This document shows positions 11,512 through 22,539 of a stretch of 64,000 bases of DNA, piece after piece. How positions within the stretch are numbered: position 1 is the first letter of the stretch; each line of letters starts with the position of its first letter. A program made the translations under genes and the position numbers. The notes beneath the pieces were generated by a model. The model made no database searches, was not told the DNA's origin, and saw only the letters and a list, made by a program, of their open reading frames with translations. The DNA is from Heterodera schachtii (lineage: Eukaryota > Nematoda > Chromadorea > Rhabditida > Heteroderidae), in contig SIJG01000070.1 of assembly GCA_023374025.1 (NCBI GenBank), positions 62,001-126,000 of the forward strand, read 5' to 3'.

Positions 11512-13828
11512 TCTGATCACAATTAAATATATTAATTAAAATATTTTTTCAAAAAAAAAAATATTTTTTTAAGTAGAATCACCCGACAGATATGAAAAAA
11601 TAAGTGGTAAATGAAGTAACTGTAAGAGAGTAGGCGTTTGCCTGACGAAGCCCAAAGAATTTCATTTTCACATTTTATTTCATCGTCTGTTTCTTGAAAT
11701 GCAATTTTATTTAATGCTAACATGGCAATTTGCCTTTACTCAAACGTCAGAAAAAATGCACCTGCCAATTTGGACATACAAAAAGGGCAATTCCATAAAA
11801 AATAAATATTTTTTTTAAATATTAAAATAAAAATATTAATAATCAGTGATTTTGACAGGAATAAAAGCTATTGATAAAGTAATTAAGCGCAGTCAGAAGA
11901 GCAAAAAAAAGTTATCGTATGAGAACCGCAAAAAAAAATATATAAATCGAAAATTCGCCTTTTTTATATAAACTTTTTAAAAAGTTTAATATTATCATAC
12001 TATCGCCTCAATACAATTGTTTTTAAACATAATCCAAATCTTCTCAACACTTTATCAACAAAAACAGAAAGAAAATTTAAGAAAAATTTAAATAATGAAA
12101 GCAAAATAAAAGACACAAACCCCAAGAAGCAAAAAGAACAATGAATTTTCAAAAAATCATTTAGGTGCTGAAGAAAACTGAGATTTTTCTAGGTCATTCG
12201 ACTAAAGAAAGATTCTCATAAGGTACATTTAAAAATATTTACTATAACAACCACCAAATTAATGATGAATTTATCTAAATATCAAAAGAAAAAAAAATTA
12301 AAATTCTTGCTTGATATTCACCCAAATGGATTTATCAATTATAAGAATTGAAAAATTTTAAACATATTTCAAAAAACAGCTATTTTATTACAACAATAAT
12401 GAGTTCCAACTCGTAAATATTGTTGCCAAATTAAATTCACTAATTACATTTTGGTGTTTTGCCATGTTTCTGCGAATTTAATTTGCTTTAATGCCAAAGT
12501 GGCAATTCGCCAATTTTCCACTTGGAAAAGAATGCACCTGTCAATTTGTTAATTAAGTTTCTCAATATTAATTTCAAAAAAATCATCTACTGAAAAATTT
12601 ATAATAGCATGTTGAAGAGTAAGACATTTTCGATAATCTTTCACGAAATTGAAAATGAAATAAATTTATTCCTTAAATCAAATGAATAATTGGATTATTA
12701 AAATTAAAAAATTGCAAATAAAATAAATTCTTTATTGCATTTAAGGCTTAATAAATTTTAATGATATTGCAAATATTATTAAGATAGTTAAAGACTCGTT
12801 TTAGGATTTTAGTTTTTATTTTTGGGGATACTAGAATTTGATTTTTTGAAATAAATCCTGAACTTAAAAACGATTTGCGGGAGACGTTGAATTAAATGTC
12901 CCACAAAAAACGAATTTTGGTTCATAAATTTTCACCTTATAAAAAGAAATCAGGAATATGTTAAACCCTGGGTGAAAATCGTTCCCATGACCTCGGGCAA
13001 AAAATATTGAAACCAATGAAATGATTCAGCGATTTATTAGAAGTAAAATTGCCTTTAAACAAAAAAAAATAAATAAATAAATTATTTTTCGCAATTTTAT
13101 AATTAGAAATAAAAAAAAAATTTGTTTTTGTACTTTCACACCAAAAAAAGGCGAACAGAAAGCGGAAACAAATAATAATATGATTTAATTGATGCTAATA
13201 GTGGTATATTTAATCGAATTATTTTAAAGGAAAATACTATAAAGGGCGCAACTCTATTGAATATATAAGGCGTGTATTTCTAAAAAAATTTCGGGTCATA
13301 TCTTAGGGAGTTTATTTTTATTGCTTTTTTGATAAGGATTTTTCCGAAAATCCTTAAATTAGGCAACAAAAATGCCGAAATAGGTATAAAAATAGTGTAT
13401 CTAGGTAATAGGTAGAAAAACTCCCAAATAGGTAAGAATAGGTATTATAAAACGGTGCCCGGAAGCTCTAAACTCATAAAAATGATTTTTTCCCGCTTAG
13501 CTACACTTATTAAATGCGCATAAATTTTAAGTATTACCTAAAAATCCCAGCCCTATTAATAATACAACTTTTTTCAAAAAGAATATAATGATCTTATTTA
13601 AATCAAGCATTCAATATTAATAAAGTAATATATAAGAATTTTAGTAATTTGATATTAGATTTTTTCGATTTTACTTTTTGAATAAAATGAAAAATTTTTA
13701 AATCAAAAAAAAAGAAATTGAAGTGGGGATGGCATCATGATAAAAATGCCAAGCCTTACCTAATTCAGTAGGTTTACAATATCTATAATTTTCATTTTTT
13801 TTATTTCTAGAGTAAAGAGTGAGAGAGT

Positions 13829-13830
<2 letters not shown>
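11512..13830. other. AT-rich spacer with old repeats, no gene seen
   Basis: Contains repeat copies at 11690-11775 and 12375-12665. From about 13300 to 13560 there is AATAGGTA-rich sequence with a CCCTA end that may be a decayed hAT-like element. No supported exon on either strand. Confidence 0.45.

Positions 13831-13896
<66 letters not shown>
13831..13896 (+). repeat. (GA)n microsatellite, about 33 repeats
   Basis: An uninterrupted GA run lies about 320 bp upstream of the secreted-protein gene at 14217. It translates as Ser-Leu repeats on the minus strand, an artefact. Long GA/CT tracts can act as promoter elements, but nothing here proves that. Confidence 0.95.
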
Positions 13897-13899
<3 letters not shown>

Positions 13900-14216
13900 T
13901 TCCATATTTTTTTTCTCTGAATTTTATTATAGAAATAAATTTATAATACGTGTAAAACGTGGTATTTTTCTGAATAAATAGCAAAGCCAACAGAGGGAAA
14001 TCAGTTAATAATATTCATTATTATAATTATGTTTTAATAATTTGTTTAAATAAAATAAAATTAAAAAAAAAGAATAAACCACCAATACTAATTCATTTTA
14101 ATAAAAGCTGTTATAATAATAATAATAAACCTTGAAATCTACATTAGGCAATTTAATTATTGAAAAATAAGCAAAAATTTTTACTCTTTTGAATCCAAAA
14201 TTTAGTTTTCGTTGAA

Positions 14217-15057
14217 ATGTCCACAAAATTTCAAATAATCATCCTTCTGTTTGCATTCTTTGTCTACACCGATGCAATGTATCGGAAGAGGACTTCTGCT
14301 CTAACTGACAAGGCACGGATTAATAATAAAAATGGAAAAATAAATATTTTTGTTTTTAAGGGTGAATTAATAGGGTCGTTAATGGCAGATTATGATGGCC
14401 ATGCGCAGGAAGTTCATGAAACTCCAAAGAAAAAGGTAAAAAAGAAGCAATAATTTTCCGTAACTTTTCGCATAATCAAATTTTAAGCATAAAGCCAAAA
14501 AGTCGTCCAAAGTCAAAACGGCAGTAAAACCCATTGAAATACAACCATCTACACCACTCATTGAAGAAGCCGTTGTGCCAACTTTGCCCATGGAAGATTA
14601 TGCCATGGGAGACGAAGAAGGAAATGCGGTTGAATCAACCGCGGAAGGCATGGTGCCGGAACACGCTGAGTCCAGCGGCATGGAGCAAGCAGAAAGTGCC
14701 GATGCCGTTGGCATTGAACATGAAACAGGGTTCGCCGTGCGGGCGGACCCGAAAAGTCAGCGTGCCGAACTGGTGGAGATGAACGACGTGTTGCAATGGG
14801 AGATGGCCATTCGGTCGGAGGACGAACAGGTCATCGACCCTGAGGGTGATCTTGAAGCCTTCTCGATGTTGATTTTCCAAAAATTGGAAAAATTCTTGCA
14901 AAACGTGCCGTCCTCAAGCGTAAAACCAAAATTTACGGAGGAATTGGCCAAAATGGTCGAAAATTGGAAGCAGTCGGTGCAACCAATTGATGTTGATCAA
15001 GAAACTAGGCAGCTCTTCGAGGTGGAGAACAGCTTGGACAAATGGACGAAAAGCTGA
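14217..15057 (+). CDS. Putative secreted acidic protein, two exons
   Basis: Exon 1 (14217-14435) starts MSTKFQIIILLFAFFVYTDA, a clear signal peptide with likely cleavage after TDA, then a basic stretch ending KKK at a GTAAAA donor. The 52-bp intron ends in TTTTAAG. Exon 2 (14488-15057) continues in phase: a lysine-rich segment (HKAKKSSKVK), a Glu-rich low-complexity middle (MGDEEGNAVESTAEG onward), and a helical C-terminal part (QKLEKFLQNVPSSS, EELAKMVENWK). The total is 262 aa. I see no known domain. A basic-then-acidic secreted protein in a nematode could be a secretion or effector candidate, which is inference. The next gene begins 120 bp downstream on the same strand. Confidence 0.7.
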
Positions 15058-15179
15058 CCTGAACAGTAAATTAATTATCCTAATTGGGGTTAATTAAGAG
15101 AAATACAAAGGTAATGTCAGCACCCATAAAGTAAACAAATTAACGTAATTAGGGGGTAATTAAGAGAGATGACCCATAG

Positions 15180-16270
15180 ATGAGTGACACTATCCATGAC
15201 CAAATCGAAGGGTTCCCTTTGAATCTGAACTTAAGGGTATTTTATTGGGATAAAACATTGGTCATATCTGAATGTGCCGACTTTGTCCCGTCCTTCCCGT
15301 GAATTGCACGAAATAGAATGGCATATTTAGGGAAATTTTTTTTTAGGAATTTGGCCGGCATTAAGGCAACTCCAGCAGTTTTGGACATTGTGCTTGACAT
15401 CGTCAGAAATGATGTACATGAAAAAGAGAAGTCGGAATTCATGTGGAAAATGGTCAATCGAAAGGCAACACATTATGTGAAAAATTTGGGCCAACTTTTG
15501 GGCGGAATTTCAATTGCCATCCAATACTTGGAACAATTAGTCGTTGTCGGCAAATGGGCTTTTGGTAAATTACATTTTTAAATTATTTGGGTTTTTTTTA
15601 ATTGAATGATGTCATTATTTATAGACAATAATTTCCTGAGCACTGAACAATCTGAACAATTGATGGCTGTTGTTCCTCGAAAATCAGAAAAAATTGGGCG
15701 CCATTCAACAAGGGGTTGCCTCCAAAATTGGCATCAATTTGAGACAAATTGGCATCAATGAATTGTTGGTCCAAAATGTGCCGTCGTTCGCCAACCTTTT
15801 CACGCAAAATTTGGCCAACAATTTGGCAAAAATCAGAGAAACTGCCCATCTGGAGAAGGTGCAAATCAGTGACAAGCAAATTGGCACGGTTAGTTAACAA
15901 TTTCTGATAAAATTTATTTTATATTCTAAATTAATTAAATAAAAATTTGGAATTTTTGTTCGAATTTTTTTGTTAAATTATTTTGAAAGAATCCGAAGTT
16001 AGGTTTAATAAAAATATACATTTAAATACTGCTTGAATTTAATAAATCGTGAATTTTTTTAACTCCTTTCATTAATTTTAAAAAACAATTTAATTTGAAT
16101 AATTTAAAAAAATTTTTTAGCTGTTTGTGAGCATTGTTTTGACCACTGCTAACAATGAAGTAGAACAATTGGAGGACGAAATCCTTGGCACTCAGCTCAC
16201 TTGGCCCCTGTTCAAAGGTGTTGGCGATGTGTCCAATGCTGCTCAAATGCTTCAACAGATGAAAATTTGA
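15180..16270 (+). CDS. Unrecognised four-exon protein gene, one frame break
   Basis: Exons: 15180-15298 (MSDTIHDQIEGFPL onward), 15347-15564 (NLAGIKATPAVLDIVLDIV), 15625-15888 (DNNFLSTEQSEQLMAV, then LGAIQQGVASKIGINLRQIG), and 16121-16270 (LFVSIVLTTANNEVEQLEDE to QMLQQMKI). The first intron is 48 bp, GTGAAT to TTTTTTTAG, and phases agree at each junction. Inside exon 3, near 15672, the frame must move by one base to continue, so the gene is frameshifted or the sequence has an error. The product would be about 250 aa and largely helical, with no signal peptide. I do not recognise the family. It lies on the same strand as the secreted gene just upstream. Confidence 0.55.
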
Positions 16271-17160
16271 GAAGACAGAAAGCGAAAAATTGTGGCAAAA
16301 AGTACCAAATTGGAAAAAAAAAATTCCAAATTTCTATATTCATTTGATGATTTTTTTCAAAATTTTATAGTTTTCATATAGACAAATACGATTTACCGAA
16401 TTTTTTAATGTAAATTATTCCTTTTTTATGTTTCAACAAATTTTTTTGTGGGCAAAATGTGTTATTAAATTATGATTGATTGCTATTGAAAAACTGCTGT
16501 TTATAATAGATAAATATAAAAGAAAATTTTGAAAATCCGTGCCGATCCTATGAAATTCATATTTGGCATAAATCGTTGATTCAATATAAAAAACTCCATT
16601 TGAAAATCACAAAAATTTCTAAAATAACATTTTACTAAAAAAAAAAATTGAGGAAAAGGGTATAAATATATATTAATGGCTTTTAAAAAATTTAGCTTAT
16701 TTTTTGAAGAATTAAGTTCATCAAAAATATTTTGTGGACATAAAATGGTGCAAAAAGTGTTAAATATGAAAATTCCTCGAAAATAAAAAACATGAACAAC
16801 AAACAATATTTGATGAGTGAAATTAAAATTTAAAAGTGCACTCAAATGACCATCTGCTATTTTGACAAAAAATTATGCACTAAAATTGTGAGATTAATAA
16901 AAAATTTTAAGATGTTTATGACAAAAATTATTTTTGGCTTTTTAGTGAAAACAATGCCAATATAAAAGGCCAACAGAAATTCGAACTTAATATCAATTAT
17001 TAATTTTAAATTACTTTTTGAATTTAATAATATTTTCAAATAGATTAATCAAATTAACAAAATATATTCGAATTTAATATCAATTAATTTAAAATTAATT
17101 TTTGGTTCAACAAATATTTTCGAATAAATTAATCAAATAAATAATAAAAATTATTTTGAA
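16271..17160. other. AT-rich spacer, no gene seen
   Basis: Mostly A/T-rich sequence. From about 16970 to 17160 a phrase (CGAACTTAATATCAATTAT, then TTTTTG...AATATTTTCAAATAGATTAATCAAAT) is repeated in tandem with small changes. Confidence 0.5.
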
Positions 17161-17385
17161 ATGATGAGTTTCGTCGTCCCTTTGTTTGTGGTGAGTTTTG
17201 CGGTTGCTTCAATGGGTTGTGACAATTGCACCTGTGAGATGGGATTGAAGACCATTGGTAATGGCATTTGCCCAATTAAAATTGTAAATTTAATAAATAA
17301 TTAATTAATTAAGGATGTATTCATGGGCAAGAAGAACTGATTGCCGGGTCACGCATATTTGTGCAAACCAACCCACAAAGTGACG
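17161..17385 (+). CDS. Possible small secreted cysteine-containing protein, 3' end unresolved
   Basis: Exon 1 (17161-17257) reads MMSFVVPLFVVSFAVASMG followed by CDNCTCEMGLKTI, a signal peptide and a Cys cluster. A GTAATG donor and TTAATTAAG acceptor lead in phase to exon 2 (17314-17385), CIHGQEELIAGSRIFVQTN, ending at a GTAGAAG donor. A third exon should lie before about 17660, where the frame LLRHQIERHVPDKMRKC is visible, but no acceptor gives the right phase for it. The entry therefore covers exons 1 and 2 only. It could also be a relic. Confidence 0.35.
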
Positions 17386-18299
17386 GTAGAAGAAATAAAA
17401 AATATTTGTAATTAAACATAAAAATTAATGAGCATAATGTAATAAAAAATATTATATTATTTTATCGAATTTTTTTTTTTTTGCCAAATTAACTTTAAAT
17501 AATTTTCTTTAATAATTTTTAAAATTTGGCACTTCTGCCCGCTCAATTTGTTGAACAGCAATGCTTGCGTTTCCATTCTCAGCTCGCCAACCTTTTGCGT
17601 CACCAAATTGAACGGCACGTGCCCGACAAAATGAGAAAGTGCCAAAAGAAACGGAAGAAATAATTGGGGAAAATGGAAAAATTGGAGTTTATGAATGAGT
17701 AATTAATGCTAATTAATGTATGATGAAACGCTTTGTGTTTGATGAGTTGTATTTGCAATAAAGTTGAATGGCATTTCATTACAAGCAATTCGATTTATCT
17801 TTTTATTTTATGGTAATTAATTATTCCCATCAGCAGAATGAGTGCAAATGCAAATTGAAAGTCAATATTAATTAATGGATAATTTAAATATAATAGCGCT
17901 GTAAACTAAAATACGGTTCATATTTATTTTTTACCTAAATTCATTAGTCCTCCCCCCCCCCCCACTGCTAGCCTGAACAGCACGAAAAATCAAAGCTAAT
18001 GGATTTCCGTAATGACCTTTTATTACTGTGTAAAATTTTTAGACCGAATCCTATCACCGAGCAGTTTGATATCCAGCGAAAAGATCGAAATCAAATTTTG
18101 CGTGCAAAAAGATTAATTACTTAGTGTACTGACTATTTAAACATAAATTGCGTGTTATTGTAAATTTTTCAATTCTTACACTGTTTTAATTTCCTATACG
18201 AAGCTTAAACTTTTAAATTCTAGCGATATTTAATTACAATTTATTATTAAAATTGCATTTTTTCTTTTTAAATATTTAAAAGCTTCCTGAACAAGGAAA
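17386..18299. other. Spacer, no further gene supported
   Basis: Apart from the possible third exon of the small secreted gene at about 17530-17663, no exon was seen. A run of C (about 17952) and AT-rich DNA fill the rest. Confidence 0.4.
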
Positions 18300-21073
18300 A
18301 TGAATTCGTCGGCCGCGGAAGCGCAAGTTGAAAATGAATCAGAAGTATTACAATAGAAATGAAATTTTAACGATACAAAATTTTATTTAATTAAAAATTA
18401 TTTTATAATTTCAGTTGTTTCTGCGTTTCAAGGACGAGCGTCCTTGCTGGCCATTTATTGGCTTGTCCTTGACATTTGGCGCGCTCGCAACTGTGGGCAT
18501 TGTTCTGAACACACTGCACATTTATGTGACAATCAAAACAAAGTAATATAAAAGGGTTTGACAAAAGCATCATAAATTTAATTATTTCCAAATATTTGAG
18601 TTTCTTAAAAATTCATTTTACCAATATTTTATGGAAAGCGAACTGCGGGAAGGACTATTTGACTTCTTATTTCCATTCTGGGAATTCCAGTCCCGATAAA
18701 ATGTTATTACTTTACTCAAAAACCATCAAAATAAAAGTTTTTGCTTGTAACTTTGCTTAAAAAGCAGCCAAAATATTTCTTGTTTAATTCCTCTGGCCAT
18801 AACTTTTTTTTAAAGCAATCAAAATATTTGAAAATTGCAGGCTGATAGATAATATTTAGGATTAAAACTTGGTTACTCTTAAGCAAGATTATGAATAATT
18901 TTCAAAATTTCCATTTGATGGTTTTTGCTTAACGAGCCAGCACCCCCACCCCGATAATGGGTTTCTAATGTTATTTTTAAAGTAGCTTACAAATTAGTTT
19001 TTTTTTAATTTAATTAAGTCGTAATTCCGGTTTTACTTGCTTTTCATGCCCATAAATGATAAATTAAATGCTTTTTGGCTCCCCTTAAAAAAAACAAATT
19101 TCCAATTCATTTCAGAAGTCTCCATGGCACATCATTTATTTTGTTGGCACTGCTTTCGGCATTTGAGTCATGTGCATTTGTCTGGCCATTATTTATTCCT
19201 TTTCGTCGCGTTGAGTGGCCAAAATTTCATTGATTACGCATTGGCAGCAAAAATTTGTGCACCGTCTTTTCTCGCACTTTGCTGTATCGATTTAATCATG
19301 CTTTCCACCGGTATTGATCGGCTGATCAGCATAATATCCCAAACTTTGTAAGATAAAATTAATTTGCTTAATCGAATTAATGAAAAAAGAATGATGATAA
19401 ATTAGGGCTTCCAATTATATAGAAATCCATATTTTTTTCTTGGACTATGGGGGGCCTGAAACGCACGAAAAACATATTTTTAGCTTGGTTTGAAGCTTCT
19501 AGGATAGATTTCTATATCCATATTTTCCATAGTTTTCCATATTTCGCGATATATTGTCCATGTTTTTGCCATTTTATGTCCATATTTTGCCATTTTTGGT
19601 CAATATTTTATGGCAATATTTCATGATTTTATATCCATATTTTTGGAAGCCCTAATAATAATTAAAATAATATTTATATATATATGAATGTAAATTCCAT
19701 AAAAGGAAATCAATAAAATTAGGCTCTTCATTTATTTATATATTTATAAATTTTTTTTTAAATATAGCTACAAAAACAAAAAAAGCATATACATTGTGGC
19801 AGTTCTATTCATTTGTACCGTTAAAAGCATATATTCTTTTGTATTGCTCATCAAAACAGCGAACAACAGCAAAATGTCAACAGTGAAAATTCCTGGATTT
19901 TTTGGCGATTTGTTTCAGGTTTAAAATTAGAAAAAAATAAATATTATTTTTTTTTATTTTAGGGAGAAGATTTAAATGGTTTATTGCCCCAAATTGGCTT
20001 CTATCTAAATATTACTTCAGCAATTGTTTACATTGTAATTGGCATCATTTTATGGGCCAAACCAATTATTGGTAAAAATGAAGAATACAATTGCTATAAA
20101 ATTCGAAATATATCTTACGTCAAGTTTTACAAAATTTTTTTCTACTTTTTTAAATGCATTTTTGCTAATTTAATAACACCCTGACACTAATTATGTCTCA
20201 TTAAGAAAATTCGACCACCATTGTTGAGCAGCAGAGGAACAAGAGAATATTCAAATCTCTGTGTTTGATCATTTGTGTTAATATTGGTGGATATGCTTTA
20301 CAAGTTGCGTTTCGCATTTTTATTTTGCCCTCATTCAAATCGTCCATCACAAGTTGGTTTGGCATTGTGATCTCAGCCATCCCAGTGATGATCAGTGCGA
20401 TTTCAAATGCGCCGGTTTTATACATTACGAGGTAAAATTTATACAAAATTGCGTTTGATTAAAAACTAATAAATTAATTGCTATGGTTAAAGGTCGCAAA
20501 AATTTTCTCTATAATAAATTGCTCTTTGGCATACCGCCCAAAATCCGACAAAATTTAGTCAATTACTTAATAATTATTTTATTTTTGGCGGAATATAATT
20601 TTGTCTGAATTTCTAAATTTTTAAAATTTTTTGACGTGCTGGGTCGTTTCCTAAAATCCGCCGTAACCACCAAATAGAAATATTTGACAGAAAATTATTC
20701 ATAACTTCGCTGGTCTTCTTTGACTAACGTCATAATACCGAGTAAAATCTGGGCTATCGAACGATACCAAAAACGTAAAAAGAACCATTTTTGACAGAAA
20801 TTTGTACCCATAAGCTTTATAATGTTTTGACTTTTTAGTTCACAATATCATGAGGCATTTGCTGTTGAATTGAAGAAACTTTCTTCTCTTTTACGACGAC
20901 CCAATAACTTATCTCCTGCTGTTGGCAACAATAACACCAGAAGTGGTGCTCAATTGTTTCAAAACACGCAAACAATTCAACAAATTAGTACTAATTGGCA
21001 CGCCAATTCATTGCACAGCAGGGCCACATATAACAGAATAAATAATATGGGAATTACACCAATTAGCGGATAA
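18300..21073 (+). CDS. Divergent srsx-like 7TM chemoreceptor, one frame break
   Basis: Exons: 18300-18344 (MNSSAAEAQVENESE), 18415-18542 (LFLRFKDERPCWPFIG, TM1), 19116-19347 (TM2-TM3 with LSGHYLFLFVALSGQN and STGIDRLISII), 19768-19918 (TM4), 19963-20071 (TM5), 20206-20431 (TM6-TM7 with LIICVNIGGY and SNAPVLYITR), 20839-21073 (a long Asn/Ser/Thr-rich C-tail ending ISG). Two features set it apart. The intron that normally splits TM3 from STGIDRL is missing, and the C-tail is about twice the length seen in the paralogues. In exon 3, after SLHGTSFILLALLSAFE, one extra base near 19165 shifts the frame before HLSGHY. Intron 3 hosts a hAT-like element. It is probably functional apart from that base, or a recent pseudogene. 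Confidence 0.65.
19404..19651. mobile_element. hAT-like inverted-repeat element in a receptor intron
   Basis: The left end TAGGGCTTCCA and the complement of the right end TAGGGCTTCCA are identical. An internal stretch matches, in inverse orientation, part of the element at 23035-23699 (the GAAGCTTC and CGCACGAAAAACAT words). No clean 8-bp target duplication is left. The element is non-coding. Confidence 0.65.
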
Positions 21074-21285
21074 TCAAATCAAGTTTTTTGTAATTTTGAA
21101 TTAAATGATAGTTAAATTATTAGGAAAAATCGAAGCCTGAAAAATCGGTACTGAGTTTGATCCAACCGCCGGTGATAGATAATTTGTCTAGCATCCCTTC
21201 CTTATTAAACTCATCATTATCGAATAAAATAATTAAATGTAATAAGAGGAATTATTTTTTAAGAAAATAGGATTGTTGTATGTAT
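21074..21285. other. Short spacer
   Basis: AT-rich sequence following the receptor stop codon. An AATAAAATAATTAAATG stretch near 21224 may hold the polyadenylation signal for that gene. Confidence 0.3.
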
Positions 21286-21383
21286 CAGGGGTGGGGCGCG
21301 CACAGAAAAATCACGCGGTCGCGGGTCGCGCATCGCGGAAAAAAATGCCGCGAATCGCGGATCGCGGTCACGTCCCAGCCCTG
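21286..21383. mobile_element. GC-rich 98-bp inverted-repeat element
   Basis: The left end CAGGGGTGGGGCG and the complement of the right end CAGGGCTGGGACG form imperfect inverted repeats of hAT type. The interior is rich in TCGCGG/CCGCGA words, in strong contrast to the AT-rich surroundings. The flanks GTATGTAT and GATGTATG resemble each other but are not an exact target duplication. Confidence 0.5.
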
Positions 21384-21908
21384 GATGTATGTAAATATCA
21401 TAAAAAATTATTTGTTTATTTAAAAAAAATTTTCTATAAAATTGATTTATTATCGGTGTGAAAAAATGTTTGATTATTGGTAATGAAATTACATTTCGTT
21501 GATATAGTGAATAGAATTTGCCTTGGAAAGAAGAAGTACTTTATGGGAAATGAAAAATATTTTTTAAGGTATTGCTTTGGTTTTCTCTTATGGAATGCAT
21601 TTGATGGAAATCTTTCGATTAAAAAAAAATGTTTTTTTGTAGTCTTTGATTACGGCAAATTATTAATGGATTAAATAGAAATGATTTTTGAATTTGTTTG
21701 TTTTGATTTCATCTAGAATTGTGTGGTATGCCGTAGAATTGCTGATTGAGTCCAGGTGATTTGAATGCGAAGAATTGGTGAGATTGAGTCCCGGTGATTG
21801 GGATGCCAAAGGATGGTGAGAAATTCAAATGTAAAGGAATTTGACATGATGGAAGCGAGGCCGAGAACCGGCCGACCTCACCCCTTCCCATAAGCATACA
21901 TAAATTAT
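21384..21908. other. Spacer, no gene supported
   Basis: Short open stretches exist on both strands but without splice partners or a recognisable product. A GATTGAGTCC(C/A)GGTGATT(G/T)G phrase is repeated at about 21743 and 21783. Confidence 0.4.
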
Positions 21909-22539
21909 TCGAATCATTTAAAATATTTAAGCAATACAAATGACGAATTCAAAAAGAAAATAGTGGTCTGATCAGACCACTAATTCTTTTCGAATTCATC
22001 ATTTATATTTGCTTAAATATGATTCAAGCATATTAATTTTTTTTAAAGATTCTAACCCGTGAATGAAGACATTTTTTTTCAAAAAATTAATATTATTCGA
22101 ATCATTTAAATGTTTCTATAAAAGGATGAATTCGAAAAGAAATGTGACCTGATAGAAAATAATTTGATAGTGGTTGCAATAAAAATGAAAAATGAGCATG
22201 TTATGGAAATATTTTTTTGCACTATAGAAGGTTTCAAACGCGGTGTAAAATCTTATAAAATATTTACGCGGTACAAATGATGGAAATTGAAAAGTTTATG
22301 TGGTCTTGATAGAAAATAAAGAAAAGGTGACTTTATTGAATTAAAATGTCTTATTCGCTTGAAGAATCTAAAAAAATAATATTGTTTGAAGACATTTAAA
22401 ATATTTAAGATGAATTCGAAAATTAATAGTGTCTGATAGAAAATGTTTTGATAATGGTTGCAATAAAAACGGAGAATGAACATGAAAATGCCAAATTTGC
22501 AAAGCATTTCAAAAAAGCCGCTAAGTGTCAACAGGTAAA
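21909..22539. repeat. Long imperfect palindrome and degenerate repeats
   Basis: An inverted repeat with arms of roughly 55-60 bp (21909 to 22025) is centred on the perfect palindrome GTGGTCTGATCAGACCAC (about 21964-21981). The arms contain GAATCATTTAAA, GCAATACAAATGA and GAATTC on the left and their inverse on the right. Degenerate copies of one arm (ATTTAAAATATTTAAG, GATGAATTCGAAA, TCTGATAGAAAAT, GGTTGCAATAAAAA) recur in tandem up to about 22490. Confidence 0.65.

Noticed and set aside
13760..13990. Ser-Leu repeat protein on the minus strand
   Set aside because: Direct translation of the GA microsatellite, no gene structure around it.
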